Assembly (NCBI GenBank): GCA_014905825.1
Contig: JACGCN010000024.1
Span: 1-64,000 of the forward strand
Reading direction: 5' to 3'
DNA length: 64,000 bases
Source of the DNA: Lyophyllum atratum
Taxonomy: Eukaryota; Basidiomycota; Agaricomycetes; Agaricales; Lyophyllaceae
Shown: positions 1 through 11,990 of the stretch, one piece after another
Layout of the letters: each line of letters opens with the position of its first letter
Position numbering within the stretch: the stretch's first letter is position 1
Notes under the pieces: model-generated
Told to the model about the DNA's origin: nothing
What the model saw: only the letters and a program-made list of their open reading frames with translations
Databases searched by the model: none
Made by a program: the position numbers and the translations under genes

Positions 1-992
1 CAAACCTTCCTCCGCCCATGACGATGAGTCCTCTTCGCATGACGTTCGCATTTCAGACACAGTTCGCCGTTCCAGCGCTCGTCCCAGTCTTCCAGTGGCC
101 TGATTGCGCGAGGACTGCCGTCAATCTCGACCAATGTCCGGCTGACAAATCCATGGCAGTCGCTGACGGTAGTACACCCCAATACTGGTATCTCGCCACG
201 TTGCAGCCACTTCAACGTATATGACGTTTGGGCGATGGCCAATCGACGGATTGCAACTTCGCACACTTGCTGCTGCTTCAATGACAGTGTGGCCCTCGTG
301 CCGTCCGAGCGCATGATGCCCTGATATCTGTCGGCCTTGAAAAAACACTGTCAGCCACGCAGCAAAAAATCAACGTCGTCAGACGTACAGAAGTTAAAGA
401 GCAACAGATCCGATAGAGCAGACTGGGCTTGACTGTGTATAGGTCGTACTGATATACGACGTCGAGAAGGTCGAACTCGATGCCGGCCGTCCATGTAATA
501 AGAGTGAACTGGGCGTTGCGGGCCGAGTCCCAATACCTGAAGATGGGAGGAAATTCGCTCCCAATGACGGACGACATTTCGTAGAACAAGTCGGGGTCAT
601 ATTTCCTGCCCATGTAAAGGAAGGAGCGCAGGGCATCCAACGCGATGGGCGCGTTCGCGACGCTTGAACCCAACGTCAGTAGGGAACCATGCCGTCGCTA
701 AATGTTGCTTACGCAATTGGATTGTAGACGTGGTCCACGTATCGTAAAAGATCCTGGCCGTCATCAGTTAAAACGAGCACTGTCAAGGCGCCAGGTGGTC
801 GCCGCGGGGCGCTTTGCATGAGATTGCTCAACACCTCCGAATGACGGGCAAAGACCTCCTCGTCGATTTGCACCGCCGCTGTGCCCGCACGCACGATAAA
901 GTTGCGGTCAGAAGTCAATGGGCAAAGAATGAGCGGGAGCATTGTGGGGTGTTCAGGAGGTGGATGTAGCTGATAGGGAACTGCTGCGCACA
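1..992 (-). CDS. BTB/POZ domain protein, 3' end beyond the left edge
   Basis: Fungal BTB-domain protein of the large Agaricomycete family; molecular partner unknown, possibly a substrate adaptor. Three exons are visible: 713-992, 389-662 and 1-347. The introns are 663-712 (50 nt) and 348-388 (41 nt). Exon 1 has the BTB core (SDRNFIVRAG, then EEVFARHSEVLSNLM and LRYVDHVYNP). Exon 2 has the usual ALRSFLYMGRKYDPD segment, and exon 3 the C-terminal half found in these proteins (AIRRLAIAQTSYTLKWLQ, then a Cys/His-containing tail LCLKCERHAKRTHRH). Reading frames join cleanly across both introns. The gene continues past base 1. The start is uncertain: Met codons at 992 and 942 are both possible, and an upstream exon cannot be excluded. 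Confidence 0.72.
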
Positions 993-2513
993 TTTTATGT
1001 CGCGGCCCCCTGACTCCTTTTCTTGGAATTCGATTCGTGGCTCACCGATACACCGAATTGGATTTGGTCCACAGGTGGTTTTCACCCGTGCTCCTGTTGT
1101 TGCGTGGAACGCACGCCTCTTAGGCAGATTCCGGCCTATCCCAAGAAGGTCCTTGGTGGTCTCCAATCGCACTCTATTTTCCTGCATTGAGGCGACCGCC
1201 TGCGTCAACAATGAAAACTTTGGCTGCTGACTGTATCATTGACGCCTTCATTTCTCTCATGGAGGCGTCTCCCCCTGGGGCCTCCGCCGTGGAGAGGCGA
1301 GGGCAGTGAATGGCGTGTATGACGAGATCCAGGCATGGTTTGGCTCGTACTTGGGATTTTCAGGCCATGCATATGTTTTCGGACGTTGATTACGTCGTCT
1401 GCGATCCTTGCGAGGATAGGTAGTGGGGGCAATTGGAACGCAAATTTCTTGCGGGCATTGTATCAGTAGTCAGATCTCGCATACCGCTTTCTTGTTCCGC
1501 GGCATTTCTATGTTTCAAGTACTAATAACGGTTCAAAAGCACATGTTGTAATGTCGGTGGTTGCGGAATGAAAACATGTAAACGTGGAGGAGAAGACAAC
1601 GGGGGGCGGACTGTAAATGGCATTCATGCTTCGTGGTGGGAGGTCTAACGACACTCGAAAAAGTGTGCGCTCGTCGGATCTCGGAGCTCTGTCATACCAA
1701 ATGCAGCACGACCGGAATCGAGACAAAGAATAGTTTTAGACGGACAGAGAGTGGGTTGCAAACAAAGAGATGTGTGAAGTCAAATAAATTATGCTTTTGT
1801 CGCTGCGTTCTTGCGGCCCTCTGTCCGACGGGGTCAAAGCGACACCAGACAGACCAAAAGTAGCGGGCTTTGCGGCGGGACGGCGCCCTGGGTGTTATAC
1901 GTAAGGGTTTCTAGCGAACCTCGTCCCTTTCGCCACTAAAGCCCACCGCGCACATGGTCACCTGTCCGTGGGGTTTTTTGGCCCCTTTCGTCGCTGCGGT
2001 CTTGCGCCCCTCGGACGCCATGTGAGGGTCCGCACTCTGTTCGGCGTAATGCAAGTTATTTGAGTGGTTGACCTTGGCCGAAAAGTGCAAGTAGCGGGCT
2101 CTGCGGCGGAACGGCGCCCTACTTGTGTTATAGTTCCTCGAAGCAACGGACACCGTATGTAACTTTAAGGGCACACAGCATCTCACGTGTGCGCTTCGGT
2201 ACTTGCTTCAGGGTGAGCTTTCTCCCACGCCCACTGCTCAGTATGGTTGCCATTCAAACGGTGTAGGCAAAAGCCGAAGCTATCGAATCCTTCTCAGTCA
2301 TCATGACATGCGGCTCACTAATGGGCATTTCGAAAACAACAGATTGAAAACTCCAGCGGCTTCGAGATGCCATGTCCCAACAGCGGCGCATCTGGATCAC
2401 GATTCACCGAGAAGTTCGGACTTTTGCTGGACAGATGGCCCCGATAAGAGTCTGCGAGCCACCTAGGCCTCGGTTTTCGACGCTGTGGAGGAGCGGCGTG
2501 GTAAATATTAAGG
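993..2513. other. Gene-poor stretch with a diverged direct repeat
   Basis: No convincing gene was found on either strand. The only structure seen is a pair of imperfect direct repeats. A block at about 1799-1829 recurs at 1989-2019 (GTCGCTGCG then TCTTGCG). A second block at about 1858-1900 recurs at 2089-2134 (AAGTAGCGGGCT then TGCGGCGG and ACGGCGCCCT). Order is conserved but spacing differs, so this looks like an old tandem duplication with indels. Confidence 0.5.
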
Positions 2514-3141
2514 ATGGAGGCATCATCAGGGGCTGAACACTCAGTCTCGCTGCGTGGTCGTTTCCGTGAGGATACTCTATTGATGGACCTCGTAAGGTTT
2601 GTCGCCTCTAAAAAAATTGGGACCATCTCTGATATCGTTTGGCGTTATGCAGAGGCATATCGCTTGGGTGCTGAAACGCCACCTCACGCCGACGACCCTT
2701 CAGTACCATTGTGGCTTCGTGATCATGAAGGTGCGTGCCTTTTTCATGCGTTTTTGGTAGTATCCCTAAGGAATGTCCAGGCCCAAATTAATGGCAAAGT
2801 GACACTGAAGTCCCTCTTTTCTAAAGCAGAATTGAGACCCTCTTCGAACGTCATCATTCCCTGGATATGAGGTTATTTCAGCACATCGCGCATCTGTTGG
2901 GCCTACCCAACTCCGTCATCGACGTCTTCTATCTCTATCCATCCAAGTTCGACGCCGCGATTTGGCATCACCTCCCGCTCACTGCTGAAACGAACCTAGG
3001 TGTTCGCGATAGCTTCAAGAACTAGATGGAGGAATATCGCGACGCGTTGACGCTGGTGACTTGCCTGATCCAATTACGGGCTGCCTCCGAATCACGAGAC
3101 CGGATCGATATTCCTGTCGTTGAGGGCGGTGTAGTCTGCAA
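2514..3141 (+). pseudogene. Degenerate protein-coding fragment, family not recognised
   Basis: A protein-like reading frame starts at 2514 and ends at 2870. A second protein-like frame starts before it ends and runs to a TAG at about 3024 (segment RLFQHIAHLLGLPNSVIDVF). The same frame continues after the stop (MEEYRDALTLVTCLIQLRAA) up to a possible donor near 3144. The shift between frames has no convincing intron, and the TAG sits in the middle of otherwise coding-like sequence. I read this as a decaying gene fragment. The family is unknown. Confidence 0.35.
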
Positions 3142-3797
3142 TGTTGGTGAGTTCTACTGATTGCCCAACCTCTTATCCAACGTTGCATTATTTTGAACAA
3201 CAGGGTAGACAACTTAGGCACCTCGCAGGAAAGCTGGTTGTGACGACACATAGAGTACACTCTCAGAATAGACGACGGCAGGTAGAGATGATCAATCACT
3301 TATATCCTGAACGCTCTCACCAGTCATAGATACAGTGCCTCCTTTCAAAACGGCGATGCAAATCATACCTTCTTAGTTTCTGCACAAGCCAACCCTTCAA
3401 TAGTAACCCAGAGCGTGACCTCACTGGTCCGGCAGTGTATATAGTTTGCAAGCCCACCTCGACTGGGTAAGCAGCCACTCGTGCCACGTAAGGTCACCCC
3501 TTTCCTATACACGACATTGACGACTACCGATGCTGCTTTCCTCTTAGGATCCAGGAACGACGCGTGAAGCCTATATCGGGCGATCGTTTCGCCTCTTTAC
3601 AGTATGTCCGTCAAATAGGCTGATGCCAGCTCCGTTTTTACGTCCTCAGTGGTGATGTTGTAGTAACGGAATCACATTTCCTGTCCGAGTCTCTCGCTCT
3701 GGATACACAATCTCATGGGTGTGTTGGGGCTATCCATGTCAATGGATAGCGAGTCTATGAATGTTTAACTCGCTCCGAGTCCCGTCTCTTCTGCACC
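3142..3797. other. Gene-poor stretch
   Basis: Short plus-strand coding-like snatches occur around 3430-3600, for example TREAYIGRSFRLFTV, with splice-like junctions between them. They may be upstream remnants of the neighbouring degenerate genes. No continuous gene can be built. Confidence 0.35.
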
Positions 3798-5284
3798 ATG
3801 ATACACATATCCGGCAACGGAGACCCTGGACTGATTCGCATGCCGGGTACTCCGGCGTCCATAACTGCAAAAAGAAGAGTGGCAAAAAAGGCACTTTACC
3901 CGCTGGATGCTGAAGACCGAACCGCCGGCTTCTCGAGTCTAACCCCTTACACAACCTTCCTTCGAAACCTTGCTTGGGCAACGCGAAACCATGGTAATCG
4001 GCCTTCCAGTGTTTATATAAAAGATTTCCTCAATATGCTTCGTCCTGCTTGCTGTCTCTCTGCTTACACCAATGGCTTCACCTTGGACGCGACTCTCCCG
4101 ACGCTTCAACAAAATTGTGCAAAAGATCAAGACCCTTACTTGCCGAATAGCACCACACGCCATCAGCACCTCTCTACAGTTCTCGCCGCCCCTGCATCCC
4201 GCGTTGAAGAGGACCAACTTAGCACGCGTGGATGGAGCGCGTCGGATGTAGGAGAGCGGTACTCCTCAGTGGCTGATCTTCGAGCGCATATCGGGCTGGG
4301 CCAGCTTCCCATCCAAGTTGTGAAGCTTATCGCGAGGGACGTTCTTCGCGGGCTCGAGAATCTGCACGAAGCACGTGGGATTGCGCATGGCGGTACGTCC
4401 TATTTTCGCTGCAGCTTCGTGCGGATCATTTCATGCAGACGTGGATGTTGCATCGTTTGCTTTGCTGGATATAGTGCTATGCCTCAACAACATCATGCTG
4501 TCCCCTCGAGACATGCGCGCGTTGGTGTCTCAACTGTCGGCAGAACAGCCATCTCTTCTTCGGTCCGAGGCGTCTTTCGAGACCATGTTCCTAGACGTGA
4601 ACAGCATGTTGACATCGACCTCACAACCGGTGTTTACACTATCAAGCGTGGAAGCTGGTGAGTTGGTCTCTCGTTCGTTTGAGCCCCAGCTCTGATCGCG
4701 ATACGATGGAAGACGGACAAGGCCTGCGAAGCGTCATGGAAGGGCGCGCGTTGCGGGCTCCGGAAATAATCATGGGCGCACCATACGAATCGAGCGCCGA
4801 TATTTGGATTCTTGGATGCCTCGTACGTCGACCCCTCATCTCTTCGCTTTGGGGCTGACAAGATACGTGCCCGCAGATTTACGAACTCCTCACCGGCGAA
4901 AGCCTCTTCGATCCACAGTTCCAAACCCTCGATCTGGGGCTCACATCGGAAGAGTCGCACCTCATTCAAATGATCGAGATATTTGGGCCGTTTCACCCAG
5001 AAATGCTCGATGCCTGTCCAAAGGCTGACCAATGGTTTACGGATACATGTAAGGTTTTGGATTGCACGAGTACGAGAGGCACAGTTCTGATCGGGCATGT
5101 AGGCACGCTGCGAATCGAAACGACCTATTATCCGGTGACGCTCGAGACGATCCTCCAAGCGCGCATCGAGGCAGATGATGTTGCGTCAACAGCCGCTTTT
5201 CTCGAAATGGTTCTTCAGCTGGATCCCAAGGAACGGTTCAAGGCTCGAGACTTGATCAATCATCCATGGTTTATGAGCTGCTAG
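3798..5284 (+). pseudogene. SRPK-like protein kinase, degenerate (pseudokinase or pseudogene)
   Basis: The C-terminal kinase lobe is readable over four exons, with introns near 4393-4438, 4658-4712 and 4823-4876. Visible parts are helix E (LPIQVVKLIARDVLRGLENLH), an HGD in place of HRD, NNIML of the catalytic loop, RALRAPEIIMG of the activation segment, SSADIWILGCLIYELLTG of helix F, and a C-terminal DPKERFKARDLINHPWF. This order matches SRPK-like CMGC kinases, which are expanded in Agaricomycetes. The catalytic-loop Lys is replaced by a roughly 13-residue insertion, no DFG motif is present, and the N-lobe (Gly loop, VAIK Lys) is not recognisable in the 3798-4200 region. It cannot be an ordinary active kinase: either a dead paralogue or an expressed pseudokinase. 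Confidence 0.55.
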
Positions 5285-5561
5285 ATCATCCCTACTATAG
5301 CTGGGCGAACATGGATCACTACCGATTCCTGAGCTCGGAATAATTGACTGTTTGACCTCATAGTTTTATACTAGCTTCCGAAGTATTAGAATAATATTCA
5401 CATATAGATATTTGACGATATGTAGTCCAAGTCAGCATCCGAATTTTCAAAGCACCCACCCCACAAAGATAAGATATACAATCAGGCCCGCCGTCCTGCA
5501 GCACACACAAGGGAAAGACAAGCAACACAAGACACAATCGTTACTTTCGGTGTCTTCACTC
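5285..5561. other. Convergent intergenic gap
   Basis: AT-rich 3' flanks of the kinase-like gene (plus) and the F-box gene (minus). No element was recognised. Confidence 0.5.
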
Positions 5562-7066
5562 TCACGACTTGAACCTCAACATATCCCAAATCGCGCTCGT
5601 CTTCATCGGCTCCTCCCTTTTCTCGATCCACAGCTCCGACGCGTCGACCACCCCAGCGAGGCGCTTCCTCTCCTTCTGGCGAGTCCAAACGACCGACACC
5701 TGGGGCTGGTACACGAGCTTGGCGCGCTGCAGGAAGGGGTATGCGCGGATGAGGAGGGCGAGGAACATCTTCGCGACGGTCGCGCCCCAGCTGTCCGTGA
5801 GGCGTGGCACGCCCGTCTGTACGCTGATCTGTATGCTTGTGAGACTGCGGTGGACCTTGGCGATGGCGAGCACGGAGGAGAGGCAGTCGATGTCCACGGC
5901 GACGCCTGAGATGGCCAGGTGCTTGAGGGATGGGAACGTCGTGTGGATTGTCTTGAGCAGCGAGCCGTCCAGGCTGTCGACTTTGCAGGAGAGGGATTCG
6001 ATTGCATTTGCCAGACCGACGAGGGTGGTGCAGAGGTCGCTAGGTTGTGCAGGGAGGGAGAACTCGACGTCGGTAACGTCGCGGTCACGCGTGAACCAGG
6101 GTGCGTAGGTCCGGGGACCATGATATGATCGTAGATTCGGAAGGACGTTCGGCGGCAAGTATCCCATTAGAGGTAGGTGGGTGTTTCCGATCGCCATATA
6201 TAACGAGAGCTCCTGTACGGTGGGACAGGATTCCAAGGTAGGAATGAATAATGGTGATGCGACGCAACTGACGGGTATTTGCAGAACGGAGAGGGACGGC
6301 GGAGGAGGCGTTTCGGTGATCGCGAAAAGGATATCGTTGCCGGGCCCAGCGAGAATACGTTTGAGCTTCCGAGGTTGCAAAAATAGTGCTAAGAAGCGAG
6401 AATTTCTGAAATGATCCTGCGAGTTGTAGGGATAGTCGAAAATCAGCGACTCTAGCGGAAGCAAGGAAAATCGGGAAAGTCCTCAGGTCCGCAGGTCACT
6501 GTGCAGGATTGCAGCTCGAGATCCTTGAGCTGGGTTAGACGGGTGAGAGCCGACAAGTGGGCTTTCGTGAACATGACATCGTGGCAAACGAGTCTGCGTA
6601 GGTTGATGAGGGATGGGAGAGCGGTGAAAATGGTGTCAATGAGATCGCTGTCAGCTGTTAGTGGTGTCCGGGGTCCTTCGCCACGTGGAGTGTCCAAAAG
6701 GGTTGGCGCCGAAGGGATTAACCGCACTTCCGTCATCGCGCTCGCCAGATGAGGGTGACGCAACACAGCCAACCGTGCACGGCTGTTCGTTGGGTGGGTG
6801 TCTCGTCGAATGTTGGTTGATTGTGGTGTGGAAGTGTGGAGACGAATGATGAAGAGTTTGAAGAGAATGGGCTGGGCGACCCAACGAAGGGTACTGCAGG
6901 TGCGTGTAATTGCTCGTATGGATGTTGCGCCGGTATATGACAGGATTTCTAGCCACAGCTCGATGGGTAGTGTGATATCACCTGACTTTTGTGTCGGTGA
7001 TGAAGGCGCCCGCAAACTTGTCGCGTCAAGGAGGGTCAAAGAGAGTTCGTGGCTAACGGAAACCAT
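5562..7066 (-). CDS. F-box protein with leucine-rich C-terminal region
   Basis: Predicted substrate receptor of an SCF ubiquitin ligase. There are two exons, 6500-7066 and 5562-6449; the intron 6450-6499 is 50 nt and keeps the frame (LELQSCT joined to SLIFDY). The F-box begins near residue 30 (TLPIELWLEILSYTGATSIRAI). It is followed by leucine-rich segments (LPSLINLRRL, FPSLKHLAIS) typical of the Agaricomycete F-box/LRR-like family. An in-frame Met at 7102 would add 12 residues; I chose 7066 because it sits closer to the F-box. Length is about 480 residues. The substrate is not predictable. Confidence 0.75.
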
Positions 7067-7862
7067 TGTCGTCCGAAAATTATATGCTAGACTGGGCTGC
7101 AAGACGTCACGTCAGTCTTCTGGCTCAGCGAAGTGAATTCAAGGCGCGGCAACTCACCGAGAAGTGAATGGGACAAAAACTGCTACTACAATGTGCCGAA
7201 AAACGGGTACTTTTCTGGGTTGGATGCGGACAACGACCAGTCGTCAACTACGGGGTGATATACAGAGTAGAATGGACAGAATGAGTGCCTTTAAGGCCGT
7301 CGAGGTCCGCCCGTGCATAACGTATGTGATCATTATTATTGTTTGCATCTGTATCAAGTCGGAATCATTATGATGCAATGTCGCGAAACTTCTCTTGGAT
7401 TCTTCGGATCCTCCTGTCACCACTTTCTCCTTCTGCGAGGCTCTATTTCGTCTACAGACACAACCTCTCTTTACCATAATCCACGTTCGTTGAATGTGAG
7501 GACATTGGACTCCAGGTTTTCTTCCACAGAACACGTTACATACAACCTTCTCAGGGCACTGGACTTGCCGACAACGATGCGCCAAGCATCTCGCCAATGC
7601 CGAGCCGGAACTTGAGCGGAATCTAGTGCGCGCATCTCAAACATGTTCTTAATTCTCATCCCTGGTGAGCAATGGAAACTTCGTGTCTTACCTTCAGCGA
7701 GTCAAATGGTGTGCATATGTACAAGGGCTATCTCGATTCTCATGCCATCTACGCCCGACTCGCACATGAGTAGAGCCCACTTTCCACCAAGCTACTTGTG
7801 TCAAGCACCCCAGATCACCCCACAACTATATATATCCGACGTAAATCAAGGCCCTACAAGAA
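7067..7862. other. Intergenic, nothing recognised
   Basis: The 5' flank of the F-box gene and 3' flank of the aldo/keto reductase. Small open frames here have no family resemblance and no splice structure. Confidence 0.4.
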
Positions 7863-8995
7863 TCACTCTCCATTGGGGAGGTTCGGCAAAGGGAAGTCCA
7901 CCTCCATGTGTTCAGTCTGGGGTAGGTGTCAGCACCAAAGGTGATTAGCGAACACGTCAAGCAAGCTCTATTTGTTTCAAAGACACGCACATAATGCCTG
8001 AAATGGACCGTCTTCCCAATACGCGTGATCTCCTCGACTTCACTCGCTTCAAGGAGGTCCGGCAGCGTCGCCACCCCCGCCAATCCCTTGATCCGGTCGG
8101 GATTACCGCTAGCCGTGACTGCTACCACCCCCCGTGCGCGGGTCCAAAGAAGCAGCACCGTCGCGAGGTCGACGCTCTCCCCGGTCGCCTTGGTCAGACG
8201 CTCGGCGATGCGTTCGAGGACGGGCTTGAGGGGACCCCCGGTCTTATGACGAAGGATCGGGGTCAGGGGCCCGTAGGATTCTGTGACGATGCCGTGCTTG
8301 GCTTGCAGATCCAGGACAGGCTGCAGGTGCGCAAGCGTGTAGGGGTGATACTCGATCTAACAGCGGTCACGGCGTGTTCAGGTCGGAACATGATTTGACA
8401 TTTCAGAATGGGGTGCTCACCTGATTGACCACGGGTATGAACTTTGCGTCGCGCAGAATGGCTTCTAGGTCCTGCACCCGGAAGTTGCTGACGCCGATAC
8501 TCTTGAGCTTCCCCTCACTTTTGAGCTCCTCAAATATCTTCCACAGCGCTTTCACCTCCCCGGGCGGAGCCACGAAAGGGTTATGTACGAGGAATAGGTC
8601 CGGGATGAAGCCCAGCTTCCTGATCGATTCCTCAACTGAAGCGCGGACCTGATCTAAAGGAACAGGTTTGCCGTCCTTTGAGGTGGAAACTGCATTGCAG
8701 AACAGAGCAGCGAAGTATGACGCGATCGTTAGCTCAAGACCTGGGATACAGAGCGGTGCGACGTACGTTTGCTGGTGACATATATCTCATCCTTCGGGAC
8801 AGAAGATTCAGCGGCGACCTGGCCAGTCGCTTCCTCCGTACCATAGATCTGTGCAGTGTCGATGTGGCGTATGCCTGTTGCCAAGGCCTGTCTGCCGCCC
8901 TCGACTGGGACCTTGTTAGCCTGGCCAGAGCCGTTGCCCCACGCGAGCCAAGGGATGGAGGTGCCGTCGAGAAGTTGGACAGAAGGGGTGGACAT
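7863..8995 (-). CDS. Aldo/keto reductase
   Basis: NAD(P)H-dependent cytosolic reductase of aldehydes, ketones or sugars. There are four exons: 8767-8995, 8422-8689 (approximately), 7991-8356 and 7863-7916, with introns of 64-77 nt. The AKR catalytic tetrad is visible: Asp and Tyr in HIDTAQIYG, Lys in YVTSKL, His in FLVHNP. The cofactor-site landmarks SIGVSNF and VNQIEYHP are also present. The fourth exon supplies the usual C-terminal RHYTEHM and an acidic-proline tail. Without that splice the frame would read into unrelated sequence. Length is about 300 residues, normal for the family. Substrate specificity cannot be read from sequence; xylose-reductase-like or general aldehyde-detoxifying roles are both possible. 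Confidence 0.85.
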
Positions 8996-9313
8996 GGTTG
9001 TTGAGGATGGGGGTTATCCACGGTGATTGACGTCGAGGTTTTTGTAATCCATGGATGAGAGTTTTCGAGGCTGCACGGCCCGGGTGACAAGTACGGGACC
9101 GAATTCTGGTTTGTGGGGAGGTGGAAGATGGCGACATGATTAGACGTCATTATTAGCAAGCGCCCATGTGCTCCATGATCGATGGCGGACAAACGATGGC
9201 TTTAGGATGGGTAGAAGATACAATGCACCTGCACGATTGCGACAGATCTAGAGGAATGTAGGGGGGAACAAGAGTATATCAGTCTTTGCTTAATAATTAT
9301 AAGTAACCACCGG

Positions 9314-9436
9314 TCAGAGTGTCGAGCTCGAGAGGGACAAGGCTGGATTGACGTCACAGCTATTATCAATGTCTATTTTTATCAGGCTGGTCAGGCTTTT
9401 TTCGTCGAGTAAAATGCCCTGGAGACTTGAACTCAT
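9314..9436 (-). pseudogene. N-terminal relic of a DUF7330-type gene
   Basis: A 40-codon frame starts with MSSSLQGILLDEKSLTS. It parallels the N-terminus of the intact gene just upstream (MSPSPQAIYLDEKSDQQTA) and then ends at a stop. It lacks the Arg-rich segment, the membrane helix and everything after. I read it as a leftover of a tandem duplication. Confidence 0.45.
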
Positions 9437-9800
9437 GGTAGAGGCGATGGAACCGAAAGTTTCTCGTTTTATCCCAACAGCTTGGTGAGAAATGGTGATC
9501 CAGATGGGATGTACTTCGGTCTCTCGAAGACTCGAGCGAAGTAGAATCGGGTACACGGATCTGGTCGCGTGGCATCGCGTCTTTGATGTGATGGTTCATG
9601 CGGCTGACCTTGCCGACAACCGAGCGAGAGCATCTATCTTCGCCAGGACCGTGACGTCGCCAAAGTGGTTCTTAGAACCGGTACATAGGGAAGCAAGTTG
9701 TCATAAGAAGAGACGATGAAGGAAAACCAGTACAGGTCATCAATAGACAGTATGGGCAATGCGTGAGAGTGTATTGGCGACCTACTTGGCCATCTGCACT

Positions 9801-11369
9801 TCACAACTTCAAAGTCGCGGGGGACAAAGAAGTGTGGATGCTGACTTTTCCCAGTAATCCCTCCTCATTGCCCGACCACCAAGTACTTCCCGAGACCACT
9901 CCTCCCACAACTCTCACGTCAATTTTCCGCTTCCTCTCCTTCCTAGCAGGATCCTCTACATCGCCGTCGAAAATGACATCCGGACGCTTCAGCGATGTCG
10001 CCACACTGAACGTGCCTTCAAAGGTCTTATGAAGCTCCACGCGCGCAGGTGCAAGAGAGGTATGAGCATCGAGAAGGAGGACCGAGTCCACGGGTGCTTC
10101 GGAGACAACGAGGTCAAGAGGAGCGTTCGAAGTGGAGCCGGAAACCTGGAATTTGCCTCCAGTCTCCTTGGCTGACTCGAGGGTTAGAACTCCTTTGATA
10201 CCTCTAAGAATTAAAAGAGTAATGAGTCAAGGAAACAATCGATTCAAGCCTTGAAAGGACTAACGAGTTGCTTGTGTACATCGACAGATCGGTGACAGCC
10301 TTCTCATCATCGTTGTGAAGGTTCACGATGACGTTGATGTGGGCGTTCGAAGTCTGTAGTTTGAGGGACGATGTGACGTTGAAGCTTCCGCTGACGGGGC
10401 TGTTTCGCGTCTCGACGACGGCGTTCTCTGCTCCCAAGGACTAAGAGAATCTTTCATAAAACGGTTTAGATTTCTTGATAGCTGTGACTAACCGTTACAC
10501 TGATGGGCGTGTTCGCCGTCTTGAGTTTGAAGTTATCGAAATGGACAAAACGTTCGAGGTCGCCGATATCATGTACGAATAAGGGCGCATCAGTTTCGAA
10601 GCTCTTCACCTGGAGAACAGAGCCGTCCTTTGGTTTGGGAAGGTAAAGGGTTGCCGTGAACGAAACAGCATTGCGCCTTGACCACTCCGCGCCCTGATAT
10701 CGCATCATCAGAAATCGGCTTTTACAATGTGAGAGGACAGGCCAGCTCACGAAGATCCCAAGGCCGTTCTCTCCATCATCGCGAGTGATAGTGCAAACCT
10801 TGACGCTGTCAATAGCTTCTTGCAAGCGATAGCGCGCTTCCACCGCCACTTTCACGTTGTCACTGTCGCTGCCATACCTGAGCTTCACAGATCCCGATGC
10901 CATGCCTCGTGCGAGGAAGAAGAGCTTCTCCGACGAAATCGGTAGCTCGAAACTAGCAAAAGCGGTGAAGGGCTCTCGGGCGGTGGCGAAGTGCCTCCCT
11001 TGGAGACGAGAATCGCCCTCCCAACCCGCACAATCCTCGAGGGTGACGTCAGGAGGGATAGGCAAATACATTACAGAAAATGCGGGCTAAGCGTTGGGGA
11101 TAGCAGATCAGCACTGAGATTATGTATATAGAAGGTAGAAGAACGATGCGCACCCCAAGTCTTACGAAGGAAGGAGGCCGATTGCGACGGTGGTCCCTGA
11201 CCAGCACGAAGGCCAGCCAGGTGAACAGAATAGCGCAAAATATTCTGAACCTACGGACGCATCGAGACCGCCTCGGGACAGGGGTGGGCTCAGGGTCGTT
11301 GTGCGTAGGGAGCGCCGTCTGCTGGTCAGACTTTTCGTCGAGATAAATGGCCTGGGGACTTGGACTCAT
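9801..11369 (-). CDS. Single-pass membrane protein with DUF7330-like domain
   Basis: There are five exons separated by introns of about 55-65 nt, all in frame. The N-terminal about 45 residues are polar and Pro-rich, then an Arg cluster (RRSRCVRRF) precedes one membrane helix (IFCAILFTWLAFVLV), so type II topology is likely. The rest is a long repetitive beta-rich region resembling the Agaricomycete DUF7330 family: AFASFELPISSEKLFFLARG, then repeated TSNAPI/NTPISV-type turns (GSFNVTSSLKLQTSNAHINV, GSTSNAPLDLV), ending SIHTSLSPATLKL. The function of this family is unknown. The repeats resemble adhesin or autotransporter beta-helix turns, which is inference only. Two truncated copies flank it. 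Confidence 0.7.
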
Positions 11370-11404
11370 GATAGAAAGGAGGGAAGTGACGAAATTCCGA
11401 CCCC

Positions 11405-11990
11405 ACGTATTTCTGGTTTTATCCTCCAGTGTGAGATTGGTGATGGGGTGTAGGTCTTCACAAGATTTGACGCCATCTGGATTTCCGCAGCAGGGCGCTT
11501 TTGACTAATGTCCGCAGCCAATTTCCCCGTAAGTACGTGACGGGGAATCATCAAAGATCCGTGGTCACTTGCGTATCGAATCTCCACCACACCCTCATCC
11601 ATGCCCCGCGCGAGGACGAGGAGCTTATCAGATGAGATCGGTAAGTCAAAACTAGCGAAAGCGCTGAATGGCCATTGGGCGGCGAGTGGCTCTCGGGCGT
11701 CAAAGTATCCACCTATGGGACGACTGCGCAGTATTTGAGCATGATGTCAGGAGGGATAGACCATATGATAACAGAAACCGCGTGTGGGCCTCCTGTATAC
11801 GAGGTAAGGATCGAAACTGCGCATAGAGAAAGCAGAGCAATATAACGCACTTGCTTTACACTGAGAGTCATCAAGAAATCGGGAGGCCAGAAGCGACGGT
11901 GTTCGGCGAGTGAGGAGGAAGGAGACACAAACTGTAAACCTACGGACCCATCGAGACAAGGCTGGTCCGCGGGTTTGACTGCGCAGAAGC
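11405..11990 (-). pseudogene. Truncated, frameshifted DUF7330-type copy
   Basis: It lies directly upstream of the intact copy on the same strand. It shows the membrane-proximal part (WVRRF then a hydrophobic stretch) and the domain start (FAKAFSAF-like sequence, SFDLPISSDKLLVLARGMDEG). The sequence then runs into HVLTGKLAADISQ and a stop. Frames change between parts and the last three exons are missing. It is probably dead. Confidence 0.5.

Noticed and set aside
5569..6128. Plus-strand frames opposite the F-box gene
   Set aside because: Antisense shadows; the minus strand has F-box and leucine-rich content and a good intron.
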